DNA of 64,000 nucleotides, from NCBI RefSeq assembly GCF_028583545.1, contig NZ_CP087106.1, positions 2,898,501-2,962,500 on the forward strand, read 5' to 3'. Shown here in pieces: positions 53,413 to 61,157 of this stretch (positions are counted from its first letter, which is position 1; each line of letters begins with the position of its first letter). A program made the position numbers and the translations under genes. The notes under the pieces are model-generated. The model ran no database searches and had not been told where the DNA came from. It saw only the letters and a program-made list of their open reading frames with translations. Source of the DNA: Methylobacterium sp. NMS14P (lineage in GTDB: Bacteria > Pseudomonadota > Alphaproteobacteria > Rhizobiales > Beijerinckiaceae).

Positions 53413-54204
53413 ATGGAACTCGCGGTCACTAAGATGAGCGAGCGGCAGAGAAACTTCCGGGCCAACTACCGGCAGCGCGTCGCGGGCTGGTACAACGGTC
53501 TTCTGCACATCGCCATCATCTACACCATCGGCCTGACGGCACTGTATATCTACATCTCGAACATCAAGGCGCCGACCTTGGCGGAACTCGTCACGGTGCC
53601 GGTCGTGTTCCTGTTCTGCAACTTCTTCGAGTGGTGGCTGCATCGCTACGTGATGCATCGGCCGCAGAGCAATCCTATCGGGCGCGCCGTCTACAATCGG
53701 CATACCCTTCAGCACCACCAGTTCTTCACCGACCACGAGATGCGCTTCGCCGATCATCGCGATTACCGGGTGACGTTCTTCCCGCCCTACGCGCTGGCGA
53801 CCTTCACGCTGATGTCGATTCCGGGCGCCATTGTGCTTGGCAACGTGTTCACGCCGAACGTCGGCTGGCTGTTCATCACCACGACGACCAGCATCTACAT
53901 GATCTACGAGTTCATGCACTTCTGCTGCCACGTCGAGGACAACTGGTTCGTCCGCAACATGCCGTTCATCAATACGAACCGGCGTCACCACACCGCGCAT
54001 CACGACCAGTCGATCATGATGGAGCGGAACATGAACCTCACCTTCCCGATCATGGACTGGCTGTTCGGCACCTCGGATCTCAACCGTGGCCTGCTCGGCA
54101 CGCTCTTCAACGGCTACGACACGCGCCACGTGAAGACCGACATGCGCAAGACTTCGCGTACGCCCGGCGCCGCCGAGCCCGGCGCGATGCAGCCGGCCGA
54201 GTAG
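53413..54204 (+). CDS. Fatty acid hydroxylase/sterol desaturase superfamily (di-iron membrane enzyme)
   Basis: 263 residues from the ATG at 53413, with AGGAGAGG upstream. Four hydrophobic segments, with the His clusters that bind the two irons: HRYVMH, HTLQHH, FMHFCCH and RRHHTAHH. Enzymes of this group hydroxylate or desaturate lipid-like substrates with O2. It heads the second unit of the GntR-controlled cluster. Substrate unknown. Confidence 0.88.
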   Translation: MELAVTKMSERQRNFRANYRQRVAGWYNGLLHIAIIYTIGLTALYIYISNIKAPTLAELVTVPVVFLFCNFFEWWLHRYVMHRPQSNPIGRAVYNRHTLQHHQFFTDHEMRFADHRDYRVTFFPPYALATFTLMSIPGAIVLGNVFTPNVGWLFITTTTSIYMIYEFMHFCCHVEDNWFVRNMPFINTNRRHHTAHHDQSIMMERNMNLTFPIMDWLFGTSDLNRGLLGTLFNGYDTRHVKTDMRKTSRTPGAAEPGAMQPAE

Positions 54205-54207
54205 GCC

Positions 54208-54240
54208 CACGCCACACGCCACACGCCACACGCCACACGC
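54208..54240. repeat. Tandem heptanucleotide repeat CACACGC
   Basis: One partial (CACGC) and four full units of CACACGC in a row, between the hydroxylase stop and the next gene. Repeat number changes by slippage would alter the gap between the two genes. Confidence 0.75.
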
Positions 54241-54288
54241 GACGCGCGGCGCCGACGGGGCGCCGCCCCGACACTTGGGAGGTCTTCC

Positions 54289-54678
54289 ATGAGCATGATC
54301 GAACCGAACGTCCTAGCCCTCGCGTGGTTCGCCCTCTTCGCCGGCGTCGCCAGCGTCGGGTTCTACGTCCTCACGGGCATGTTCCCGCTCGAAACCCGTC
54401 CCGACTTGAGGGCGCGGCCGCTGGGCCTGCTGATGCTGGCCGCCAACGTCGTGCTTCTGCTGGCGCTGGTAGGGGGCGGCCTCACCTACGGTGCCGCTAA
54501 CCTGCGCTGGACGAGCCTCGTCATCGTGGGCGGCTTGGCCGTGCTGTTCGCGCCGGGCCTGTTCAACGTCTGGCCCCAGCGTTGGCGTGACGGTCTGGCC
54601 GGGCTCGCCATCGTGCTGGCCGGGCTCGGCGGCTCGGTCGGCCTGCTGCTGCAGGTCGGCTCCGTCTTCACGCTGTAA
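54289..54678 (+). CDS. Small integral membrane protein (about four helices)
   Basis: 129 residues, GGGAGG-type ribosome site upstream. Hydrophobic segments at about 9-30, 46-66, 75-90 and 103-123. No known family. It follows the hydroxylase gene on the same strand and is likely part of a membrane complex with it or with the next small membrane protein. Confidence 0.7.
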   Translation: MSMIEPNVLALAWFALFAGVASVGFYVLTGMFPLETRPDLRARPLGLLMLAANVVLLLALVGGGLTYGAANLRWTSLVIVGGLAVLFAPGLFNVWPQRWRDGLAGLAIVLAGLGGSVGLLLQVGSVFTL

Positions 54679-54706
54679 CGACAACCACCGTTCCGGGAGG
54701 AATCCG

Positions 54707-54925
54707 ATGCCGTTTCCCATCAAGTTCGGCTTGTCCGTCGCCGTCGCCTTGGCCGCGCTCGCGGGGTGGTTCTACATGGGCTACCTCGGCCAGGTCGGCC
54801 CGCGCTGGGCCGTGGCCTTCCTCGGCCCCTTCATGGTCTTCAGCCTCTGGATCTTCCCCGAGGTGATGCGCAGCCGCTCCGACGGCCGCACCCCGCGCCA
54901 CCAGATGAGGGAGGTGCGGTCGTGA
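54707..54925 (+). CDS. Small membrane protein, two helices
   Basis: 72 residues, start with GGGAGGAA upstream. Two transmembrane segments (about 6-26 and 33-52), then a basic tail (RSRSDGRTPRHQMREVRS) that should be cytoplasmic. No known family. The stop overlaps the next gene's GTG start (GTGA), so the two are translated together. Confidence 0.72.
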   Translation: MPFPIKFGLSVAVALAALAGWFYMGYLGQVGPRWAVAFLGPFMVFSLWIFPEVMRSRSDGRTPRHQMREVRS

Positions 54926-55218
54926 ACAAGGTCTACGTGGGGGACCGGACCATCGACGGGATCGTCGTCACGGTCGACGGCGAGCCGCTCCCGGACAGGA
55001 CGGACGCAAAGCGCTACTCGCGCAACGGCTTCGAGTGGAGCTACGAGGGGCCTGAGCCCTCGCAGCTCGCCTACGCGATGCTGGTCGACCACCTCGGCGA
55101 CACGGCCCAGGCGGAACGCCTCCAGCCGCAGTTCATGCGCAGCGTCGTGGCCAACTTCCAGAACGAGTGGGAGATGACGACGGCCGACATCGACCGCGTC
55201 CTGCAGGGCCTGCGCTAG
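54922..55218 (+). CDS. DUF6166-like protein
   Basis: 98 residues from the GTG at 54922. The pattern VYVGDRTIDGIVVTVDGEPL, then FEWSYEGPEPSQLAYAML and a C-terminal helix, matches what I recall of the DUF6166 family. No function is known. Coupled to the preceding membrane protein and co-directional with the PanB-like gene. Confidence 0.65.
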   Translation: MNKVYVGDRTIDGIVVTVDGEPLPDRTDAKRYSRNGFEWSYEGPEPSQLAYAMLVDHLGDTAQAERLQPQFMRSVVANFQNEWEMTTADIDRVLQGLR

Positions 55219-55279
55219 GCGCCTAATACAATTTCGGCGGCCTGGATCGGCCGCCTCGACCAGCGAAGATATTCAAGGG

Positions 55280-56185
55280 ATGAACATGAGCGCGACCGCG
55301 GCGACGGCATCCAATGAGTCCGCAAAGAAGGCGGGCAAGCGGACGATCCTCGACATCCGCGCCGCCAAGCAGACCGGCGAGAAGTTCGTCTACATGTCCG
55401 TGCCCGACTACACCTCCGCCCGGTGGGCTGAGATGTCGGGCGTCGATGTCGCTGTCGTCGGCGACAGCCTCGCCATGGTCGCCCATGGCCATGCCAGCAC
55501 CATACCCGCGACGATGGACATGATGATCATGCACGCAGCGGCGGTTCGGCGCGGTGCGCCGGATACCTTCGTGCTCGGCTGCATGCCCTACCAGAGCTAC
55601 AACACCGTCGACCGGGCCCTGACGAATGCCACGCGCTTCATGCAGGAAGGCCAGTGCGATGCCGTGAAGCCGCAGGGCGGCAGGAGCCAAGCCCACATCC
55701 TGAAGGCGCTGGTCGACGCCGGCATCCCGACCGCCTCGCACATTGGGTTGACGCCGCACACCATCGCCAACTTCGGCGGCTTCAAGATCCAGGGCCGCAC
55801 TGCCGAGGCCGCGATGAAGATCCTGGAGGATGCGCTGGCCATCGAGGATGCCGGCTGCTTTATGCTGGAATTCGAGGCCGTCCCAGCACCGATCGCAAAA
55901 CTGATCTCCGAGCAGCTCACGATACCCACCATTGGCATCGGTGCTGGTGCGGGTTGCGACGGCCAGATCCTGCTCTGCTACGACCTACTCGGGGTGTTCA
56001 CGGACTTCAAACCGAAGTTTACGAAACGCTACGCGAACCTGACCGAGGTCGCAGTAACCGGCATCCGCAAGTACGTCGAGGAAGTGAAGGCGGTAGCCTT
56101 TCCCGACGGCGACCACTCCTATCGGGTGGATCAGGCCGAGTACGAAAAGTTTCAGACGCTGGTCGAACGGCGGAAGCATGTTTGA
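55280..56185 (+). CDS. PanB-like enzyme (ketopantoate hydroxymethyltransferase family)
   Basis: 301 residues, TIM-barrel fold. Metal-binding region VVGDSLAMV, catalytic-face segment CMPYQSYNT, KPQGG, and the C-terminal TIGIGAGAGCDGQILLCYD are all in PanB order. PanB adds a hydroxymethyl group to a 2-oxo acid using methylene-tetrahydrofolate. It is not next to panC, and it sits in a regulated catabolic-type cluster, so a related aldol-type reaction on another 2-oxo acid is equally possible. Confidence 0.8.
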   Translation: MNMSATAATASNESAKKAGKRTILDIRAAKQTGEKFVYMSVPDYTSARWAEMSGVDVAVVGDSLAMVAHGHASTIPATMDMMIMHAAAVRRGAPDTFVLGCMPYQSYNTVDRALTNATRFMQEGQCDAVKPQGGRSQAHILKALVDAGIPTASHIGLTPHTIANFGGFKIQGRTAEAAMKILEDALAIEDAGCFMLEFEAVPAPIAKLISEQLTIPTIGIGAGAGCDGQILLCYDLLGVFTDFKPKFTKRYANLTEVAVTGIRKYVEEVKAVAFPDGDHSYRVDQAEYEKFQTLVERRKHV

Positions 56186-56273
56186 GGTCTAGTTGACGTC
56201 GGCGTCCTGTCGATTGCCAAAGCCCTGCCGGCGAAAGACTTCTTGAAACCGAACCGGGAAGGACGCGACCCCC

Positions 56274-56708
56274 ATGCCGACCTATGCATTCTCGACCGCG
56301 AAGGAACTGACGCCCCAGCAACGCGCGAAGCTCGTCGAGAACGTCACGGACATTCATCATGTGGAAGCGATCGCTCCACGGTATTTCGTGCAGGTCGTAT
56401 TCTACAAGGTCGAGCCCGATTTGATCTTCATCGGCGGCGAAGCAGCCTCACATGACCACGTTTGGGTGCGGGCCGATATTCGCTCCAGAAGAACGAAGGA
56501 CCAGAAGGCGAAGATGCTCCGCCGCATTATGCGGGAGGCCAGCGAGATCCTCGGCATATCGGACCAGGACGTGTGGGTGTACATCTCGGACATTCCAGCG
56601 CAGGGCGTGCTGGAATTCAGGAACGTGCTGCCGGAACCGGGTGACGAGGAGCAATGGCTGGCGTCGTTGCCTAGCGCCTTGCGTGATAAGCTTAAATATA
56701 CTGCTTGA
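56274..56708 (+). CDS. Tautomerase-superfamily protein
   Basis: 144 residues. Begins Met-Pro-Thr-Tyr, giving the N-terminal catalytic Pro after Met removal. Two beta-alpha-beta halves, as in the longer members (cis-CaaD or malonate-semialdehyde-decarboxylase type). Last gene of the cluster. It would isomerise an enol or hydrolyse/decarboxylate a 3-oxo acid in the pathway. Confidence 0.82.
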   Translation: MPTYAFSTAKELTPQQRAKLVENVTDIHHVEAIAPRYFVQVVFYKVEPDLIFIGGEAASHDHVWVRADIRSRRTKDQKAKMLRRIMREASEILGISDQDVWVYISDIPAQGVLEFRNVLPEPGDEEQWLASLPSALRDKLKYTA

Positions 56709-57127
56709 TACCCGGAATATTGCCCCCCCCCCTCCCCCCCGACGCAAACTAATGCCTCAGAGCAGACGCTCGCCAGCAGCGAACCACCAAGTTGGGCGCA
56801 TTTTTGCGAGAGCAACGACGGACGCGATGTCTGCTTTCGGAAAGCGCGCGATAGCCCTTATACGACGAGGTTGGGTCGGCAGACGTCCGTCCGCTTCTCC
56901 GGCACACCCTCTCCGAAGCCGCTGCTCCGCTTACGGCCAGCATTGGCCGCTGCGAGGGAGTCGCGTGGACGTCTCGGACGGGTGGAATGCGGCTTGTCCG
57001 CTTCTGAGCGACAAGGCAACAAAGCGGAAGCGGCCGCGGCACCCGCTCCCGGCACTTGGCAGGCGGCGAACCTCGACCGCGAGCAATAGCCCTGCGCCTT
57101 TTTGCGCGTATGGCGTAGGATCGCCGC
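56709..57127. other. Intergenic region with poly-C tract and degenerate repeats
   Basis: No confident gene. C10-T-C7 at 56723-56740 may slip in sequencing or replication. Contains GTCTGCTTTCGG (56829) and GGTTGGGTCGGC (56869), segments of the interspersed repeat family. Confidence 0.5.
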
Positions 57128-57685
57128 ATGGGACTGTTGACCTTCAGCATCAACGTCACCCTGGACGGCTGCGTCGACCACCAGGAAGGCGTCGCTGACG
57201 AGGAGACGCACGCCTACTTCACCCGTCTCATGGACGAAGGCGGGGCGATGCTGTGGGGCCGCGTCACCTACGAGATGATGGAGGGCTATTGGCCGGCGGT
57301 CGCTCGTGGTGACGTAGAAGCACCGCCGGCGGTGCGCGAGTGGGCGGTCAAGCTGCAGGCCAAGCCGAAATACGTAGTGTCATCGACACGAACAGATTTT
57401 CAGTGGACTAACAGCCACCGCATCACTGATGATCTGCGGGCAGGCGTGCAGAGGCTCAAGGACGCGACACCGGCAGGTGTGCTCCTCGGTAGCGGCAAAC
57501 TCGCAACCGAATTAGACCGGCTGGAGCTGATCGATGAGTACAAGGTCCTCGTCCATCCTCGGATCGCGGGACACGGCCCGACCCTATACCGGAGCGGTCT
57601 CGCCAGGACCCGGCGGCTTGAGCTGATCTCGGCGAAGCCGCTTCGAAACGGCGCGGTAGCGATCCACTACCGACGCGAGGCCTGA
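57128..57685 (+). CDS. Dihydrofolate-reductase-like reductase (RibD C-terminal type)
   Basis: 185 residues, Rossmann-like DHFR fold: INVTLDGCVDH near the N-terminus, MLWGRVTYEMM, KYVVSSTRTDFQW, and GVLLGSGKLATEL where NADPH is bound. Proteins of this type reduce flavins or folate-like substrates and are often stand-alone. It follows the tautomerase cluster after a 419-bp gap and is probably separate from it. Confidence 0.85.
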   Translation: MGLLTFSINVTLDGCVDHQEGVADEETHAYFTRLMDEGGAMLWGRVTYEMMEGYWPAVARGDVEAPPAVREWAVKLQAKPKYVVSSTRTDFQWTNSHRITDDLRAGVQRLKDATPAGVLLGSGKLATELDRLELIDEYKVLVHPRIAGHGPTLYRSGLARTRRLELISAKPLRNGAVAIHYRREA

Positions 57686-57877
57686 GCCGACGCAACCCCC
57701 ATGCACCGCACGGGGACCGAGGCGTCCCGGATGCACTGCCACCGAGCAATCGAACGGCTACGTCGGCTTTCTTCCGGTGCGGATGCGGGTGCACTCATAG
57801 TGCTGTCCGGTGAGTTGCAGCCTGCACGACGTGCCACGAAGCTGTCGCCTACCAATAAGCGAGAAGGACGGCCAACC

Positions 57878-58090
57878 GTGTCCACCGAACCCGTCAAGGG
57901 GCCAGCCTCGTACTTCCCGTCCATCGAGAAGAAGTACGGCCGCCCCATCGACGAATGGCAGCAGATTGTCCGCGACCGGCTTCCGGCAAAGCACATGGAC
58001 CTCGTGTCGATGTTGAAGGCCGAGCACGGGATGGGACATGGCCACGCCAACGCCATCGTTGTCCACGTGCTGTCCGCGGGAAAAGGGTAG
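57878..58090 (+). CDS. DUF4287 protein
   Basis: 70 residues from the GTG at 57878, with GAAGGA upstream. The pattern GPASYFPSIEKKYGRPIDEWQ, KHMDLVSMLKAEHGMGHGHANAIV matches DUF4287, a short helical domain found in many bacteria, often as an N-terminal part of larger proteins. Here it stands alone. Function unknown. Confidence 0.8.
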   Translation: MSTEPVKGPASYFPSIEKKYGRPIDEWQQIVRDRLPAKHMDLVSMLKAEHGMGHGHANAIVVHVLSAGKG

Positions 58091-58185
58091 GCAGCCTCAA
58101 AGCAAGCCTGGAGTGGCTGCTCTCCACTCCGAGCGGTAATTGCCTCACGCCCGCCGACTGGCAGCCCTAGAGAAGTGCCGGCGGC

Positions 58186-58260
58186 AGTCTGAGCGGCTGG
58201 GTTGGGTCGCTATCGGACTGGCGGCTTGGGGTGGGAACGAGAAGGTTAGTTTCCCGCGGA
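58186..58260. repeat. Degenerate copy of interspersed repeat
   Basis: Contains GGTTGGGTCGC (58200-58210) preceded by a GCGGCT-type segment and followed by GGCGGCTTGG, as in the copies near 29153 and 59321. Confidence 0.45.
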
Positions 58261-58333
58261 GTTCGCTGGAAAGCGACCGCAGTTGATGGCCGCCGGCTTC
58301 AGGCGTGGGATGGTCTCAGGATACTTCTAGCGC

Positions 58334-58705
58334 TCACGCCACACAGATGCCGGGAACCTCAACCTTGCGGAACAGGTGTGGGCTCACCGTCGCGCTGTCC
58401 GGATAAGCGCCCAGCTGCGCCCTGAACTCCGGGTTTGCGAAGGCTTCGCGGAAGTGCGCAGCGGACTGCCAGACCGCGTAGTTCAGGAAGGTACCGCTAC
58501 CCGCAGTACCGCGATGAAGCTGGGTGGAGATGAAGCCCGGCTGGCGCTTCATGAACGCTGCATCGCGGCTCCACGCGTTCAGCAGCGCGTCGGCGTCTTC
58601 GGGTGGGACGACGAATGTGTTGACCAGCACCAAAGGACCGTTCGTGTCCTCGCGAAGCTGGTCGGCGATCGTGACGGTCGCGTCCATTTCTAGAAACCTG
58701 GGCAT
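58334..58705 (-). CDS. Antibiotic-biosynthesis-monooxygenase (ABM) domain protein
   Basis: 123 residues from the ATG at 58705, with AGGAGA upstream (a 58744 start is possible). ABM-type ferredoxin-like fold: LVLVNTFVVPPEDADALLNAW, FMKRQPGFISTQLHR, FLNYAVWQSAAHFREAFANPEF. Such proteins are cofactor-free oxygenases or quinol-related stress enzymes. Divergent from the MarR gene across a perfect palindrome; likely its target. Confidence 0.82.
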   Translation of the reverse strand: MPRFLEMDATVTIADQLREDTNGPLVLVNTFVVPPEDADALLNAWSRDAAFMKRQPGFISTQLHRGTAGSGTFLNYAVWQSAAHFREAFANPEFRAQLGAYPDSATVSPHLFRKVEVPGICVA

Positions 58706-58735
58706 GTCACTCTCCTTGGCTTTATGGTGCCGATA

Positions 58736-58778
58736 TGACATCATGGTGTCGATTTACAAAATCGACACCATGATGTCA
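58736..58778. promoter_or_regulatory. Perfect 43-bp palindrome, probable MarR operator
   Basis: Two 20-bp arms (TGACATCATGGTGTCGATTT and its exact complement) around ACA, between the ABM and MarR genes. It overlaps the region where both promoters should lie, so MarR probably represses both genes. Confidence 0.85.
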
Positions 58779-58791
58779 ACAGGATACCCAC

Positions 58792-59268
58792 ATGCCCCGC
58801 AGATCGCCTTCGGCCGAGATGCTGACCGATCTCGTCCTCACGCTCTTCCGGGTGAACAACGCGACGCTCGTCTGGGGCGATCGGTTGGTTCGGCCCTTCG
58901 GCCTGACCAGCGCCCGCTGGCAGATCATGGGGGCCATCGCGTACGCCGACCGACCGCAACCGGTGGCATGGCTCGCCCGCGATCTCGGGGCGAACCGGCA
59001 GAACGTCCAGCGCATCGTCAACGAGCTTGCACAGGAAGGCTTGTTGCGGTTCGAGAACAACCCGCACCACAAGCGGGCGCAACTGGTGCTGCTGACGACG
59101 GCGGGCAGGCGTGCCTACGATGACGCGATCCAGGCCTGGGACCCAGCTGCCGACGATCTCGCGACGGGCCTGTCATTGGACGATCTAGCGACGGCCGTTC
59201 GGGTCCTCGGCGTGTTGCGAAGCAGACTGGCGGCCAGCAATGCGGGCGAGGATGAAGCCGATGCATAA
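58792..59268 (+). CDS. MarR-family transcriptional regulator
   Basis: 158 residues, winged HTH fold: PVAWLARDLGANRQNVQRIVNELAQEGLLRFENNPHHKRAQLVLLT is the recognition helix and wing, flanked by dimerisation helices. Divergent from the ABM gene. It probably binds the palindrome at 58736-58778, 13 bp upstream of its own start, and represses both genes until a ligand or oxidant releases it. Confidence 0.9.
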   Translation: MPRRSPSAEMLTDLVLTLFRVNNATLVWGDRLVRPFGLTSARWQIMGAIAYADRPQPVAWLARDLGANRQNVQRIVNELAQEGLLRFENNPHHKRAQLVLLTTAGRRAYDDAIQAWDPAADDLATGLSLDDLATAVRVLGVLRSRLAASNAGEDEADA

Positions 59269-59278
59269 CGCTTGCTGA

Positions 59279-59350
59279 GCGTCCGCTTACCGGATCGGAA
59301 GAATGCAGGCGCAACGGCGAGGTTGGGTCGCCAGCGGAACGTCCGCATAT
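59279..59350. repeat. Degenerate copy of interspersed repeat
   Basis: Contains GCGTCCGCTTACCGG and GGTTGGGTCGCC (59321-59332), followed by GTCCGCAT. Related to the copies at 29153 and 56869. Confidence 0.45.
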
Positions 59351-59418
59351 GCCCCCATCTTCACAGCCTTGGTTCGGGTGTCTCTTCGCCTCGCTGGCAT
59401 GGGCCGGCGAGGAGACAT

Positions 59419-60054
59419 ATGATGGGACACTCTGCATATGATCCGGCCACGAAAGGGCGACCGGCCTGGGACGCTGGCCGCAAGCTCGGGGCCAACCGAG
59501 CCCTCAAACCTCAGCAAGTCTGGGCCATCTGGTTCTGGCTCGATCGCGAACGGCGTACACGCGACCGGGCAATGTTCGATCTCGCCATCGACAGCAAGCT
59601 GCGCGGCTGCGACATCGTCAAGCTCAAGATTGGCGACCTCGTCAGCGGTGGTCGCGTCCGGAGCCGCGCCATCGTCATCCAGCGCAAGACCGGCCGACCG
59701 GTGCAGTTCGAATTGCTCGAGCCCGCGCGTACCAGCATCCTGGTATGGCTGGAGGCCAGGGGCGGAACGCTCGACGACTATGCCTTCCCGAGCCGGCTCG
59801 ACGGCGTCACGCACATCAGCACCCGGCAGTATGCGCGCCTGGTCGATGAGTGGATCACGGGCGTCGGGCTGCGCAGCGAGGACTACGGAACCCATTCCCT
59901 CCGCCGCACGAAGGCGTCGTTGATCTACAAGCGGACCGGCAACCTGCGTGCCGTCCAGATTCTGCTCGGCCACACCAAGATCGAGAGCACGGTCAGGTAC
60001 CTCGGTGTGGACGTCGAGGATGCTCTGACTCTAGCCGAAGGTACTGAGATTTGA
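59419..60054 (+). CDS. Short tyrosine recombinase (integrase)
   Basis: 211 residues, all of them catalytic domain with a short N-terminus. Catalytic residues: Arg62 (SKLRGCD), Lys90, His159 and Arg162 (THSLRRT), His185 (LLGHTK) and Tyr194 (TVRYLG). This minimal integrase (KLGANRALKPQQVWAIWFWL type) is widespread on plasmids and elements of Hyphomicrobiales. It looks intact. ATG at 59419 or 59422, GAGGAG upstream. A terminator follows. Confidence 0.88.
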   Translation: MMGHSAYDPATKGRPAWDAGRKLGANRALKPQQVWAIWFWLDRERRTRDRAMFDLAIDSKLRGCDIVKLKIGDLVSGGRVRSRAIVIQRKTGRPVQFELLEPARTSILVWLEARGGTLDDYAFPSRLDGVTHISTRQYARLVDEWITGVGLRSEDYGTHSLRRTKASLIYKRTGNLRAVQILLGHTKIESTVRYLGVDVEDALTLAEGTEI

Positions 60055-60061
60055 GCGCTTG

Positions 60062-60090
60062 GCCCCTCGGCTCCATTGTCGAGGGGCTTT
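60062..60090 (+). terminator. Rho-independent terminator
   Basis: GCCCCTCG pairs with CGAGGGGC around CTCCATTGT-type loop, followed by TTT. Closes the integrase gene. Confidence 0.75.
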
Positions 60091-60335
60091 CAAACTAGCT
60101 CGGCAGCAAAGCGCCCGTTGCCGCCGCTAAACGTCAATCACGACGCTCCCGGAAGCGGAGCTAAAAACTGTACTTCCAACTGCCCTTCCGCGCACCGCCT
60201 GTTGGGTGAAATCGTCACCGCTCAGCGCACACTGCTGCTGTTTCTCGTTCAAGACACGGCGAGGGAGATGGGGCGCGCATAATCGACTGGAACGCCCGCT
60301 GAAACTCGCGTGCGTATTGATGACATCTCGGCGGC

Positions 60336-61157
60336 TCAGCGGACCCGGCGGGGCGCCTTGGCCAGGAACGCCTCGACGCCACGCCTGTACTCCTCGTTCT
60401 CTGCGAAGCCGTACACCTCCATCCTCTCCGCGCGCGTCACGGGAGCAGCATCCCGCATCAGCCGTCGGATCTGACGCTTGTGCGACCGGGCCGCTAGGAT
60501 GCCGCTGGCGCAGATGTTCTCGACCGCTTCAGCGAGGGCGCCCTCGAAATTCTCGGCTTCGACGACTCTGGACACCAAGCCCTTCTCATAGGCCGTCCGG
60601 GCATCGAAGAGGCGGCCCTCGATCAACAGCTCCGCGGCAACGGATGGCCCGACGAGGCGGAACAGAGCTTCGGTTTCGCCCAGAGCCAGCGGGAAGCCCA
60701 TGCAGCCGACCGGCGCTCCGAAGCGGGCCTCCTGCGCGGCGATGCGGAGATCGCAGGCGACCGCGATCTCCAGGCCGCCCCCGAAGCACGCGCCCTGGAT
60801 CGCGGCGACGACGGGCACGGGGCAATCGGCGATCGCCCCGAGGCATCCACCGACATACTCCTCGTGAAAGCGGACAACCTGCTCGTAGGTCGCGCGTTCG
60901 GCGTGGAACTCGGAGATATCGGCGCCCGCGGAGAATGCCTCCGCGGTGGCGCCGCGGATGACTATGCAGCGCATGGCGTCGTTCCGCGAAAGCGCTCGGA
61001 CATGCTCCGCGAGATCCTGCCACATCGCGACCGTCAGCGCGTTGCGCCGCTTCGGCTGGCTGATCGTGAGTGTCGCGCGGGAGTCCGTAACCTCCGCGAT
61101 GATCCGTCCGGTCATGTCGATACCATCAGTCACGCTGGCCGGGTCATACCGGAACAT
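60336..61157 (-). CDS. Enoyl-CoA hydratase/isomerase family protein
   Basis: 273 residues, crotonase fold. Oxyanion-hole segments AFSAGADISEF and AIQGACFGGGLEIAVACDL, and GAPVGCMGFPLALGETEALFRLVG. It would hydrate, isomerise or cleave a CoA thioester in the catabolic unit. The ATG at 61157 lies in the end of the TRAP-protein gene; a later ATG at 61115 is also possible. Last gene of the minus-strand operon. Confidence 0.88.
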   Translation of the reverse strand: MFRYDPASVTDGIDMTGRIIAEVTDSRATLTISQPKRRNALTVAMWQDLAEHVRALSRNDAMRCIVIRGATAEAFSAGADISEFHAERATYEQVVRFHEEYVGGCLGAIADCPVPVVAAIQGACFGGGLEIAVACDLRIAAQEARFGAPVGCMGFPLALGETEALFRLVGPSVAAELLIEGRLFDARTAYEKGLVSRVVEAENFEGALAEAVENICASGILAARSHKRQIRRLMRDAAPVTRAERMEVYGFAENEEYRRGVEAFLAKAPRRVR

